DNA of 64,000 bases from Piscicola geometra (lineage: Eukaryota; Annelida; Clitellata; Hirudinida; Piscicolidae): the NCBI GenBank assembly GCA_943735955.1, contig OX030957.1, positions 3,546,801 through 3,610,800 on the forward strand. The letters run 5' to 3'. The position numbers and the translations under genes are program-made. This document shows, in pieces, positions 25,195-59,160 of this stretch (the stretch's first letter is position 1; each line of letters opens with the position of its first letter). The notes below the pieces were generated by a model. That model searched no databases and had not been told where the DNA came from. It saw only the letters and a program-made list of their open reading frames with translations.

Positions 25195-27648
25195 ATGAAA
25201 ATGAAAAAATTGAGGAAAAGAGGGAGGAGTATGTTGGAGGGATGGAAGAGGGAGGTGTGGAGGCTTCCGTTCGCTGCTGAGTGCCTTTCAGAGTACATCG
25301 CCTCTTGCTTGCTCGTCACGGTGAGTGCCGATTCGTCATGAGCCGATGCCGATGTTGCCGTTGTAGCATTGCCTTCGCAGTGGATTGCTAGTGATTCGAT
25401 ACAATGAAATGTTGCAGCACGATTGAATTCAGAGTATCATTTCTATAAATAATTTTTTTGTGGTTTTATATAAAAACATTGAAATTTCATATCTATTCAT
25501 TCAACTTTTTTAAAAGCACAGATGGTTACTGCTGCAGCGCCCACTCCAATCACCACAGCCACTTCTGCCTCCAAAAGTATCTTTGTGTCTGCTTTTTTGT
25601 TCGCTTCGTTGGAATCGTTTGGAGCCTTCGGTTGTTTTATGAACCCCACTGTGCTGGTGGTTTATGTGCTGGATGGCAGGATGACTGTGGTCAGAGGTGT
25701 GAAGTAGCCTATAATACTCTAGAATGTACTTTTTAAATGTTTTTAAATTAATTTTAATGCTCCTATTCAATATTTGTTTAAACAACTTTTAAAATTGAAA
25801 AGTAAAACTTAAGTCAAAGAAAACCAATTTTAAAATATTATTTGTGGAAAAGTATCTTATATAACATCAAAACTGATAGAATTAGCTGATTTTATTGACT
25901 GAATCTGTTCATGTCAACCAGGTCTAGCATTGTTGTTGGTGGAGATTTTAGCAATGCTTGCCGGAACGTATGTCGCTTACAAGTGAGTGACCTTTAAAAG
26001 TCAAAAAATTAGAACAAAAAAAATTCAAAAACTAAATATGGAGTTTTTGTTTTTATTTTGCGTCCAACACTTCTACAGCGTCATTTTTATTCCTTCACAC
26101 ACAGTCTAACGCCCTTTGAAGAGCAGGACATTTTTCTAGCACCTACTCCAATAAACACTGCAACATCCACTACACAAGTTCTACTCGTTGAAACTATCAT
26201 TTCCTTCTTCATCATCTTCGTCATCATCTCACTCACCGACCCTCGTCTCCATCACAGAAGAGAAAATTGTAATTTTCAAAATTCTTGTGGCGAAAGTAAT
26301 CATTGTCTTCGTCACGCATGGCACACAACCTTCCATCATCAAGCTGCTGTTCCGAACGATCACGATCCTGCAAATATTTTGTCTGCCAATAATCACAAAA
26401 TAAAGCCTCAATTTCCCCCAAAACCTTCTTGTAATCAATCTCATAACCAGAATCCTACTGAAAACAATGGTTTTAACTCACAACGAAAAACATCACAAGA
26501 ACAATTTCATAATCCACGTCATTCACCCACCCAAGCCATCTCAATCGACCTCAGCATAAAGCAACCATGCTCCTTCCACGGCTGTCTTCCAGCTCCTGCG
26601 CATACCCTTCCCAGCTTGACCATCGCCACGGCAGTCTCGATAGCTCCCTTAGTGGCTGTTGGTGCTTCATTCCTCGCTCTTCAATTCATTATTCTATTAA
26701 GAAGAAAACGCCTTTATTTCATTTTTATTCGAATGGACTTGACTCTCGAAAAAGGAATTTAATTAATTTTCATTATTTATCTCTTTACATTTTATGCGGC
26801 TCATGCGTGCGTACTTAATGCGTCTGTGCGGATGCAGGCAGCTTCATTGTAGTGAGGTCTTCAGACTGAGAGTGTGTAACGACTCTTTTGGTTTGACAAA
26901 TGCTTATTGGTCCTAGCTTCGAGTGCCACCGATGTCCTAGTAGCCCATAGGTGCGAACGAAAATTTCAAGTGACCATTATAACAATGGCATTTATTATTA
27001 TTAATAATATTATTATTATTGTTTTTCTAAAAATCTTTATATCTCTACGCGCAGGGTCACCTCACAGGGGGTGTTTTCAACCCCTTACTCATCCTGCCGA
27101 CAGCGATCCTCTCTCAGAGTTTTGGTCATGTTTGGGTGGGTGGGAGAGGAAGGGATGAGTGGGATGTGGGGATTTTTCGGTGGTGGGAGGATGCTAAAGA
27201 TGTCGAAATAAAAAATATTACAACTATGAATGCAAAGTCACATTTTTCTCCAAAAGATTTTAATTTTAAGTTTTTTAAATTTGAAAGTTTTTAAATTGAC
27301 AGAGTATTGGTAGAAATGTGATTTATACGAATAACAGCATGATGATGGAAATTGTGTACCTTTCTCTTATGACTTTCTGACGGATATTTTCTTTTATGAA
27401 TTATAATCTAACCCAAAAAAATTTTTTTGCATATGTTATTCAAAATTAAATTTGTATGCATATTATATACTAGTTTTTCAAGTAAAACTGATTTATAAAT
27501 GAAAGCTAGATGATGTAGCGCTCGTTTTTTTCTCCAGATTTACTGGCTGGGTCCAATGACAGGAGGGGTGCTGGCTTTGCAGTGCTACAAGGGACTCTCA
27601 TGGTTGAAAAATAAAAAAGAATTGTTTGTTGAAGAAACAAAATTTTGA
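25195..27648 (+). CDS. Unorthodox aquaporin (AQP11/12-like) with NPT and NPL boxes
   Basis: Six exons with consistent phase: 25195-25320, 25522-25696, 25922-25982, 26105-26657, 27055-27135, 27538-27648 (368 aa). Order: TM1 start LPFAAECLSEYIASCLLVT; first half-helix GAFGCFMNPTVLVVYVLDGR (NPT for NPA); TM3 LALLLVEILAMLAGTYVAY; TM4 TTQVLLVETIISFFIIFVI followed by LTDPR; TM5 LTIATAVSIAPLVA; second half-helix GHLTGGVFNPLLILPTAI (NPL for NPA, with no Arg after it); TM6 IYWLGPMTGGVLALQCYKG. The overall plan and NPT resemble superaquaporins of vertebrate AQP11/12 type, often intracellular and poor or atypical water channels. Between TM4 and TM5 an open insert of about 110 residues rich in His, Asn, Ser and Gln enlarges the usual short loop. 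Some of it could be a retained intron, since CCCTTCCCAG before LTIATAV is a good acceptor. Confidence 0.85.
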
Positions 27649-27649
27649 T

Positions 27650-28245
27650 TCATTGTGCAAAACTGAATGAAATAGAGTTTTTTATAAAAGTATTGAAGTT
27701 TTTAATAAAATGTCTAAAAATATTTAAATTCTTTAAAAAAATTTTGAATTAGCTTTTTTTCATGGGGAATTAAAACCTTAATAAATTAAAACAATAGTCT
27801 TCTATAAAACTTCTAGAGTGGAAAGCACTTTACTTAATAAAGGGATGAGAGAAACAAAGTACCATGTAATAAAAAGTGCTTTTAAACTTATTTAACCGAA
27901 ATTTACCACATTTTAATCAAAAATAACCTGACAAAAAGCAGATTTTTCGTTCAATTTTCATATTTTTATTTTAGAAAGTTCAATAATTCATCATTCAAGT
28001 TACTTGAAAGCCATTGAAAAACAAGTTGTGGCCAATTATTCGAAAAATTGTTGGTAACCATGAAAAGAAGTTGCTAAAGTTGAAAGACAGAAAAAAATTA
28101 TTTGAATGAGTGGCCACAATTATTGTAAACATGTTTTCTTCATCTTTTATTTCGTAACACAATATCCTATTGTAATAAAATATTGAAGCTCGTGTGTTCA
28201 ATTCACAAAGCCCTTTTGATGAATTATTTGCTCAAAAGTCTTGTC
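27650..28245. other. Intergenic between convergent aquaporin and Hox genes
   Basis: AT-rich spacer of about 600 bp between the ends of two convergent genes. It probably holds both 3' UTRs and polyadenylation signals. AATAAA-like strings are frequent but not decisive in DNA this AT-rich. Confidence 0.6.
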
Positions 28246-28248
28246 TTT

Positions 28249-29644
28249 TTAGCTCTTTTTTCTCTGATAACTTTCAGCTTCTTCATCTTCATCAAACACA
28301 TCTTCTTTCACCATCATCTTGATGCGACTTCTGAGTTTTTTCTTCTTCATTCTTCTGTTCTGGAACCACACCTTCACTTGTCGTTCAGTCAGTGCCAGCA
28401 AGCAAGCCAATTCGAACCTGTTGTTGCGGAAGATGAGTAATCGTGGAGAAGATTGCCTCTCCAAGCTTTCCGAAGCAGAATTTGTTATTGCATGAATATT
28501 TATAATGCCGGGAAGCCTTTTGAAACAATTGTATTTTTAATGTAAAACTATTTTTAAAAGTAGTTATTTTCTTCAAAACGAATTTTTTTTTAAAATTAAG
28601 AATACAAATTCTACTTTCACCTCTTCTGCTTGGAGACGTAACCATGACGACTGAAGTGAGATTCTAACACCTCGGTCTGCTGCCTGCTGTATGGAGTCCT
28701 GCGTCTCCTGGGGTCTGTGGAGTGAGTGATGGGTGGTGTGGGAGGAAGGAGGATGAGTGAGTGATGGGTGGTGTGGGAGGAAGGAGGATGAGTGAGTGAG
28801 TGAGTGATGGGAGATTTGGATTGAAGGATGAGTGAGTGATGAGAGATTTGGAAGGAGGGATGAGTGAGTGATGGGAGATTTGGAAGGAGGGATGAGTGAG
28901 TGAGTGAGTGATGAGAGATTTGGAAGGAGGGATGAGTGAGTGAGTGAGTGATGAGAGATTTGGAAGAAGGGATGAGTGAGTGATGGGAGATTTGGAAGGA
29001 GGGATGAGTGAGTGAACTGATGGGAGTTGCAGAGTGAGTGGATTGATGGATGCAGGCAGATTGATGATTGATGCGAAATCGTACGTTCATAAGACTCAGA
29101 TTTTAGAGATAAAATTCTTTTTAAACTGGGGAGGGGAAGTTGGACGAATTATACCTGGGTCTTTTAGTTTTTCTTCTACTTTTTGAACGCAATTTGTTTT
29201 ATTTTCGCTCGAAAGTGTGTTGCGGAAATGGGGAGAGGAAGAAGTAGTTAATAAGTGTTTGTTTGGAAAGAACTCTTGCTGTGAAGAATGTGGGAAAGTA
29301 AATTGCTGGGAGACTTGTGAGGGTTGTGTGGGTGCGTGTGTGTGTGAGAGGGGTTGACGGATCGGGGATAGTTGAAGGCTCGATTGAGTTTGGAAGCTGG
29401 ACGAATGACTGCCAAATGATGGATGGATAAGAAAAGTATTCCTATATTCTAAGTTATGTTTTGTGCTCGAGTGAACATCCGAAAAGTATTTATTCTTCAA
29501 GTCTGAGTTGTTGATGAAAGGTTGGTTGCTTGGATAAGCATTAGACAGGGAATTCAGGTAAACATTTGGGTAGGGATTGAGAATGCTGCACTGACTGGCA
29601 GGTGTTTTGAATTGAGGGTGGTGGCAGAAGCATTGTTGATACAT
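28249..29644 (-). CDS. Posterior-class Hox homeodomain transcription factor (Abd-B / Hox9-13-like)
   Basis: Complete three-exon gene, 250 aa: exon 1 29644-29155, exon 2 28714-28621, exon 3 28417-28249, phases 1 and 2 matching. Homeodomain: RRRRTPYSRQQTEVLESHF, RHGYVSKQKR|FELACLLALT, ERQVKVWFQNRRMKKKK. PYS near the N-terminal arm, YVSKQKR and ERQVKVWFQNRRMK-KK place it with posterior Hox proteins, which pattern the posterior body axis by binding DNA in the nucleus. The second intron splits homeodomain codon 31 between helices 1 and 2, and the first ends just before the homeodomain. The N-terminal part is rich in Ser, Pro, Gln and His. A short acidic tail (DVFDEDEEAES) follows the homeodomain. 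The start at 29644 gives MYQQCFCHH. Subclass (Post1 or Post2) cannot be settled by eye. Confidence 0.9.
28738..29045. repeat. Complex (GAGT)n / GATGGGAGATTTGGA minisatellite in Hox intron 1
   Basis: Alternating blocks of GAGT units and a GATG-GAGATTTGGAAGGAGG module (about 35-45 bp period, seven or so copies) occupy most of intron 1 of the Hox gene. On the coding strand it reads as LTHPSFQISHHS repeats, but it lies between a good donor (CAG|GTATAATT) and a good acceptor (CTCCACAG), so I treat it as intronic. Confidence 0.85.
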
Positions 29645-29649
29645 TGCGA

Positions 29650-30490
29650 CAAAGTGTTAGGCAAGTTATTTTTATTCAAAAAAAACTATAGGTTACTTGA
29701 TCGGTTAAGATTAAATCATCTCAGAGATGCCTAAATACGCTAATGATGCTGAAGACAGCTCCAACCCTTGATGCCTGGGTGGCAAACTGCTCCAACATAA
29801 ACTTATCGACTTTGTGGATTAGACAATTTTCTAGTCTTTTCATTAGACAAACAACATATGTTAAACCCAACTAAACGAACAACTAACTAGATTTAAATTT
29901 TTTTGCTACAATTATAACATTTATTAATAAAAAGAACCTTTAAAACAACTTTATTTTCATTCTCAGCCAGTCTATCAAGACAACCTTCCTTTACTACGCC
30001 TCAAGCGACGCTAACGACTGATTATGGAGGAGACACTTGAGGAGGTGGACGAATAGCACCTCCAAACGACAGCTACCACTTGCATGAAACCACTTCAGAC
30101 TCGCTAGCCCCTGCAATCATTGCAATGGCATTGTTGAGGAGGCAATACTGATAATTACGTTCAATAAATTTTTCTATTATAGTTTAACATTAATGAAGTA
30201 TATATATTTGTTTATAAGGAATGATAATTTTATTAATGAAAATAAAACAATAGATGAATTGATAGAGATAAGAGCATCGGTGAATTATATGGCCCTTGGC
30301 TTTATGGTTCTTCAGAAGGCGGTTGGCTGACACAGTAACAGTTGTTGTAGTTGTTGTTGATGTTATTGTTGCTGTTGCTTTTGTTATTGTTTTTGCTCTT
30401 TTGTGTCATGAAGTTTAGTGATAACAATGAAAGCAGGTATATTCGTAAAAGAGTATTTGCGGTATTAGTTTAAAAAAAATAGAATTCGTT
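29650..30490. other. Upstream region of the Hox gene
   Basis: Non-coding. It should contain the Hox promoter and 5' UTR. No clear TATA or initiator can be chosen with confidence. A small GTT-rich patch near 30340-30400 precedes the AGT array. Confidence 0.5.
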
Positions 30491-30502
30491 GAGATAGCTA
30501 GA

Positions 30503-31003
<501 letters not shown>

Positions 31004-31019
31004 TGGTACCATTTATTTA

Positions 31020-33360
31020 TAATTACAGTTTTTACGACATTTGAGAATCATAAACAAGCGAATTGAGTTTGTTTATTCGCAATCTGTTCTCCCGTTTTTT
31101 TAGAGGACAATTTATCGAGCAACAAGCACGTGGTGGAAAGAAGAAAGGAATCAATTTTGTGCTCACGCCTCACTCAAACTTAACTGATACGAGGGTTTAA
31201 GCCATTTGGTCGTGGATTTAAACTCTAAGAATTATAAATTCAACAATTTTTATTTTTTATTGAAACTTGAGGTTTATTTATATATGATTCGACAATTAAT
31301 AAACGAAAGCAGAACACGCGAAAACAAATCTTCAAGGCCAGTGTTGACCTTATGTGGCCAATGATGGTTTGTTTGGCGCCAAGAGACAGCCAGAAGTGTT
31401 GGTATCAGTGGTTCGATTAAATTCTTTATTGTCTTCACCTACCTCATCTTTATCACCTTTTAGTATTCTATTTTTTCAGTTATTATCATCAATATTTTAT
31501 CTTTTTTATTAGACCACCGCCATTATTTCTATTATTTTTCGAGCACCACTTTGGCGGTCGTAAAGCAATAATGAAGAGTCTCTAGCACAAACATTAGCTT
31601 TATCGGTGATCAGAAGAGAATTTAGGGTAAGGCAAGATACACTATTTTTTTCTTATACTAATAAAAAAATTATAAAATTTAAAATAAAAGTATTTATTTT
31701 AATGTTTTAATAGAAAATTTTAAACAAAATTTTATTGCATAAATATAAATTATGATAATGTTATAATTATTAATTTATTTGAAATTATTATTGCCGTTGA
31801 AGGCGATACATGCACATAGGCGGCATGACATTGTGACAGGACTCTACAGGGGTCAAATGAAAAGCATGCTTGCATTTCAACAAACCGTTTCTTTAGGAAT
31901 GCAGATTAGGGAGCTGTTGTCGGTGGACGCATCGTGAAGCTAAATCAAATACTATCGACGTTTACATTTCTTATTACAAAGTTTTTTGTGACTAAATTGT
32001 AAAAAATGAAAATGGAACATTCTAAAAAAAACATTATTAATTTTTTATGCATTAATTATTTTTTAGAGTTTTGTATTTTAAAAATTCAGAGAAAAAATGA
32101 ACTCATGCGATTTTATAAAAACCTCAAAACAAAATTTAAAGGCTAAAAGAAATTAAGGCACAAAAAATGTTTTAAATCTGAATTTTTTTACAGTTAAGAA
32201 CTTTAATAAAAAAAAATTCTAAGGGGAAAACTCGCGCTATTGAAATAACAAAATTTAGAAAGAATTCTTTAAAAAACAAATTGAATTAGCATTAACAATA
32301 GAATTTTCGATAAGAATTTATTGCAATAGGCATTCTTTCTTGAAAACACCCCTGTAATTTAAACAATTATTTTATTTTTGTAAAAAACACAGGAAAATAA
32401 ACTCGATGTATTTCCGAGCTAACAAGCCCCTAATGAACTTGGAAACAAACCACACAGAAGTGTTCAAGTGCGCATGATTTCAACAAAGTCATCACTTACT
32501 ATACGACGGAAACAACACTGGAACCGGTAGTTTCAACAAGAATCCAATCAAATGACCAAATGAATCAAGAAAAGACCAGTTTGAGTGGATAACATGACTC
32601 GAAAAATTAATCTGACTTTTAAATAAATGAAACTAAAAAAATTAAATAAGCAGCTTTTGCTTGGGAAGCAGCGACCGAGAAGCATTCGAACGTGCCTGAT
32701 ACTGGGCACTACCAAGGCTAAACTCTAGGCGCTCAAACGGCATAACTACAACTTGAGACTATAAGCTCTTTCCTACAAGCACATCCACCCAATTGAATGA
32801 ATAATTCAAACAAAAAAACATTGTGATGACATATAAATTATATTATAATACTCTGAAAAGAATATGAAACAAATGCGCTAAATTAGAGAGGTCGATGGAG
32901 CAACATTGGCATTCTTGAATTTAATGGGAACAGGAATTATAGCAATAAATCCTTACCACTCGCTCTCCTTCATTCGCCTCGTGAACATCAGAACCAACGG
33001 AAATAGGTGTTGTGCTAATCAAAGTTTCGCGCTAGAAAAATGATATTTTAAATGAAAGGTCGTAATGGAGTGGTGAAGAAGAATGGGTAAATTAACCAGC
33101 GTGACATTCTATATAACATTTAAATCCAATATTAATGGATTTCAGAAAATAAATTAAATTAAATATAGAAAACTTAAGTTAAACTAAATTCTAAACCTAA
33201 CACTTTGATTTTTAATTAGTATTGATTCGAGTAGAATAACTACATAGTATATTCTAAAAAATACAAAAGGATAGACACTTGCTAGGATAGGGAGAACAGA
33301 CACCAGTTAGAAAATGAGATAGTATCTCGCAAGTAAGATGGAAAGCACACACTAGATTTA
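31020..33360. other. Intergenic AT-rich DNA, nothing recognised
   Basis: About 2.3 kb without an open frame of coding quality, RNA gene or recognisable transposon. Confidence 0.6.
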
Positions 33361-33366
33361 AACATA

Positions 33367-33656
33367 TCCCCAATTAACTGGATAGTATTAAATATATCCC
33401 AAATAAATAAGTTGCATTAAATATATCCCCAATTAACTGGATAGCATTAAATATATCCCCAATTAACTGGATAGTATTAAATATATCCCAAATAAAATAA
33501 ATTGTATTAATATATCCAAAATAAAATAAATTGTATTAATATATCCAAAATAAAATAAATTGTATTAATATATCCAAAATAAAATAAATTGTATTAATAT
33601 ATCCAAAATAAAATAAATTGTATTAATATATCCAAAATAAAATAAATTGTATTAAA
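33367..33656. repeat. AT-rich minisatellite, ~28-30 bp unit, about ten copies
   Basis: Two related unit types follow each other. The first contains ATATCCCCAATTAACTGGAT (about 30 bp). The second, with AAATAAAATAAATTGTATTA, is repeated with an exact 29-bp period between successive TATCC positions such as 33542 and 33571. Confidence 0.9.
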
Positions 33657-33811
33657 ATTCATAAAAAAAGGGATTTATCAGAGTTGAACGGACGGGGCTT
33701 GCATACAGTGGCGGAGTGATGACGGATGGCGCTTCGGAACGCCACAGTACCTCTTTAATGACGACAGCATGTGACTTATGAACGACGATTCATTTTTGAT
33801 GAGGTTATCAC

Positions 33812-33832
33812 GATGATGATGATGGAGGTGAA

Positions 33833-33923
<91 letters not shown>

Positions 33924-33949
33924 GTGAAGATGATAATGATGATGATGAC

Positions 33950-33991
<42 letters not shown>

Positions 33992-34020
33992 AATGATGGT
34001 GATGATGATGATGATGATAA
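33812..34020. repeat. (ATG)n trinucleotide array
   Basis: About 200 bp of ATG/GAT units with two copies of a GGAGGTGAAG interruption, indicating segmental duplication inside the array. It is open as poly-Met and poly-Ile by composition only. Confidence 0.93.
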
Positions 34021-34555
34021 TGTATATATATTTCTTTATTATATAAAATAACTTATGAGAAATCAATATGAATTAATTTATTGATCACAAGATTGTTCGA
34101 GTTGCAAGAGCGATTTCACCTAGATTTGTATAGCTCTATGTTGAGACAGCAGCAGCAGTGGCAGTGAAGAAGATGTCATGGAAAGGAGCGGGAGGAGGCG
34201 GTGAATAGCCGATGAGTTGTGGTCTTGTTGTGCACCGAATCTATTGGTGGGTGAAAAGACTAGCATGAAAAGATGCACATAATATAAACATATATAATAT
34301 AAAGAATTAATAAACTTTTAATATAAACATTTATTTTCTCAAGAATGTCAACGAGTACCCTGACTTGCGATTTGAATGAAATCGTTAAAGGCGAACCTAT
34401 TTGAGAGCAGATTAAAGCGCCGAGATCAATTGAACGATCAACGTGATGGAGTGTGCTTCAAACTTCAAAACTTTGTCAATAAACAAGAAGATATTTTCTT
34501 GCTTGAAGTAAAAAATTATGATTGTATAAAAAAAATCCGGTAATAGCTTATAAAG

Positions 34556-35408
34556 CAGTGTTTCCCAACCTTTTTCAGTGTTGGCCTCCCTAAAAAAGTC
34601 CTAATGGTAACTTGGCCTCCCCAAATCCCGTCGTCAATAATTGAGAAAAAAAATCTATTTGTTATAACAATTTTTATTCAGAAAGATTTAATTAAAATTA
34701 GCATTTTTCATAATAATAAGGTTTATGTAAGGTTTTTTAATTTATAAAATGTTATTGAAGCTTAATGAGATGATTGTTGCTGTTTTCCATCACAGAGAAG
34801 ATGAAATCGAGGTTCTGTATTAGAAAGAGATACCCTCATATCATTCGAGGCATCCAATCTATTTCTATCTTTAGTCTTGATAGATACTAATGTAGAAAAC
34901 CCTTTTTCACATAAGTAGCTTTCGTCATAGCAACGTTTTTTAGACATTACTGAAAACTGAAAATGATACAAAAACACATATTTTAAAAAGAACTGAAATA
35001 ATTAAAAAATCACAAATATAAATGACCAGTTATGTTAAAAACAGCAGACCAAATTTTTTAGTTAATTTATTCAATTAATTGTCTTATTTTATTAATTTTA
35101 TTGAAAAATAAACTCATGCAGGGTATCTCAAAAAACGCGACCGAAAGAAAATGAGGGATTTATGAAAACAGAAATGTGCAAATCATTATTCAAATAAATA
35201 CAATATGGAAAGCCGTTACGCAAAAACAATTTTCATATAGTATTCAAAAAATCGTTTTTAGCATGATTAAAATTTTGTGATTTAACAAAACTTTATATAA
35301 TTATATAAATTTATAAAATACATGTAAATAGAACACCTTAGTTGGCCTCCCCTAAAAGATCATTTGGCCTCCCTAAGGGAGGCCGGCCCCACCGGTTGGG
35401 AAACCCTG
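34556..35408 (-). mobile_element. Internally deleted hAT-superfamily DNA transposon
   Basis: An 853-bp element bounded by imperfect terminal inverted repeats: CAGTGTTTCCCAACC on the left and the complement of CAGGGTTTCCCAACC on the right. It is flanked by a perfect 8-bp target-site duplication TTATAAAG (34548-34555 and 35409-35416). An 8-bp duplication with CAG-starting ends is diagnostic for hAT elements. GGCCTCCC motifs occur just inside both ends. It keeps only the C-terminal end of the transposase, so it cannot move by itself. Confidence 0.93.
34762..34977 (-). pseudogene. hAT transposase C-terminal remnant (ZBED5/FAM200-like)
   Basis: Seventy-one codons ending near SNTEPRFHLLCDGKQ. The segment YLCEKGFSTLVSIKTKDRNR and the following LDASNDMRVSLSNTEPR match the hAT C-terminal dimerisation region seen in ZBED5/FAM200-type transposases (YLCE-GFS-L---K-K-RNRL). 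The zinc finger and the catalytic DDE core are missing. The frame is intact, which suggests a fairly recent deletion. Confidence 0.85.
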
Positions 35409-35419
35409 TTATAAAGGAA

Positions 35420-36160
35420 GATCATGTGTTTTCTTTAATAAATCGAATAGTTTGATGTCGATTATTAAAAACAATGTTTGACAACGATATAAATAAATAT
35501 TTATTTCTCCAATAAGCATCGAAAAATAATAAAAATTGAAAAAAGATTTAGAAACTTGAAAAAGTTAAAAAATCAACTAAACTTTTAAATTTATGTTTGC
35601 CTAAAATATTTCCAAGGTACCCGTTGTGATATTTAATTTTAATGAAAGAATGAATAAAATAATTAAATTTACAAAATAAATAAAATATCTCGCCTAGAAG
35701 CAACTTGTGAAGGATTGACGAGAGATTGGGTAGATGATGGACTGCTGCCTTGCAATGGCAAGCGGAATCATGCATGGGTTTGCAGGAGCAGAAAGGCTTG
35801 AAATGTGCTGATAATGGTGGATAAAATTCTTCGGAAAAAAAGAAAAAAATGAAGAAAGACGGAAAATATGATATGATGAAAAACAATGAAGAAAGAGAAA
35901 ACAAAAAAAAAACAAAAAAGAAAGATGGAGAGAGAGAGATGAAGAGATAGTTGATCAGAGAACAGGGTCTGAGGTGGTGGTGATCGACTGGATCATGCAA
36001 ACGTTGTTGATCTGAGAGGGGAGGTAAGAGAGGGTGGCTTCAAGTGCTCGATACAGATAAATCGTTGGTTCTTATTAGTTGTGCGTGCAAGACGCTTTTG
36101 TCTGTTTTACAGTCTATTTAGCGTGTTTTTTGCTGTTGTTTTTGAGCATTCATGTAGAAC
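35420..36160. other. Intergenic, nothing recognised
   Basis: AT-rich. A purine-rich plus-strand stretch at 35835-35950 gives an open but unconvincing Phe/Ser-rich frame on the minus strand. Confidence 0.5.
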
Positions 36161-36166
36161 AAAATT

Positions 36167-36204
36167 TAGAGCGCTATATAAAACAATTATTATTATTATT
36201 ATTT
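36167..36204 (+). mobile_element. SINE/LINE 3' tail with (ATT)n
   Basis: TTAGAGCGCTATATAAAACA followed by an (ATT)n run. The string AGCGCTATATAAA plus ATT repeats is the widespread 3' end of several animal SINE/LINE families. The body upstream is too decayed for me to define. Confidence 0.55.
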
Positions 36205-36789
36205 AAAAGAAAAGCATAGAGAGTGGAACAAGAAAGGAGACTGGATGATCGTCTGTGAACTTAAAAATGATCGCGCATAGCAAGCCGAACGTGAAGAAGA
36301 ACACAAAATAAAAGCTTTCTCCAGCTACAAACCAAGCATTTAATCATTGGTCGAGGCCGCTTGCTTCACTACGAGACCGTCACCTGACTTCATTAAGACC
36401 TTGAGCGAGCAATCAATCAACTAATTATCTTAATTAATTCTAATTAAATATGAATAAATAAATTAGGATTAATTATATCATTTAATAGAACAAATAATTA
36501 AACTAATTTAATTTTCAAAGTGTCATATCATAACATATGAATTGCAGAAAGAGTGGCATAGCAAATGAATCCAAAGGATTTTAAAGTGAACTAAAATGAT
36601 AAGTATCAAATAAACAGCGGTCACTAGGAAGATGGTGAAGCACTGAAGAGAAAACTAAGGCCAAACTCTAAAATAGGACGTTTAACTATTTAGATAAAAA
36701 TATTGATATAAAACTATTTTAATAACTTGAATAAACTCATATATATTGGGAATAAAATCATAATAATTAAAAATAATATAATTAATTAA

Positions 36790-44553
<7,764 letters not shown>

Positions 44554-45025
44554 GTTCGTGAAATTTGTTAAAGTACGAATTTTTGCTTATCGGGTCGTGC
44601 ACATGAATTCTCTTTATATACTCATAAAAACGGGCAAAAATATGTCAAAAAACTATACATATTCTCTTAAAGATTAGAATATAAAAACTCGCATATGATC
44701 GTTAAAATTGGTTTGAATATGCAAATTATACACCTTTCATGCCTTTAAATGTTTTAAAGAGAGTAAAAATGCTAATATAATCAATTGAATTGAATCTCAA
44801 AATATTGAAATTAACTTAATTTATTAAATTTATATTATTTTTAAAGTCACATTAATGAGTTTATATTAATTAATTTCGTGATTATTATAAATCTTCAAAG
44901 TTTGTTGTTTAGCTAGACCTAAAGATTTTACAATCGTCCTGATATAAAATATGAATATAATATCTAAATTTTAATTTTTTTAAATCGAAAACAAGTTAAA
45001 TAAAATATGTTCAATGTTCACCGTT
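44554..45025. promoter_or_regulatory. Shared intergenic region between two divergent genes
   Basis: Only 472 bp separates the FLVCR start codon (minus strand) from the first ATG of the large membrane-protein gene (plus strand). It is AT-rich, unique sequence and notably the one gap in this cluster without a microsatellite. It must hold both 5' UTRs and promoters, so a bidirectional promoter is likely. No TATA box can be chosen confidently in such AT-rich DNA. Confidence 0.6.
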
Positions 45026-59035
<14,010 letters not shown>

Positions 59036-59160
59036 TGATGATAACGCTGCTTGTGATGGTAATGATGCTGATGATCATGATGATGATGGTGATGATGATC
59101 ATGATGATGATTGTGCTGATGATCATGATTATGATGATGGTGGAGATGGTGAAATGGGTT
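59036..59160. repeat. (GAT)n immediately after the stop codon (3' UTR)
   Basis: The stop codon TGA at 59033-59035 is followed directly by ATGATGATAA and more GAT units, so the 3' UTR begins within a trinucleotide repeat. Confidence 0.75.

Noticed and set aside
28617..29090. Continuous frame from an ATG at 29090 into the homeodomain
   Set aside because: It runs through an intronic minisatellite. A better donor (29155) and acceptor (28715) join the homeodomain in phase to the exon starting at 29644.
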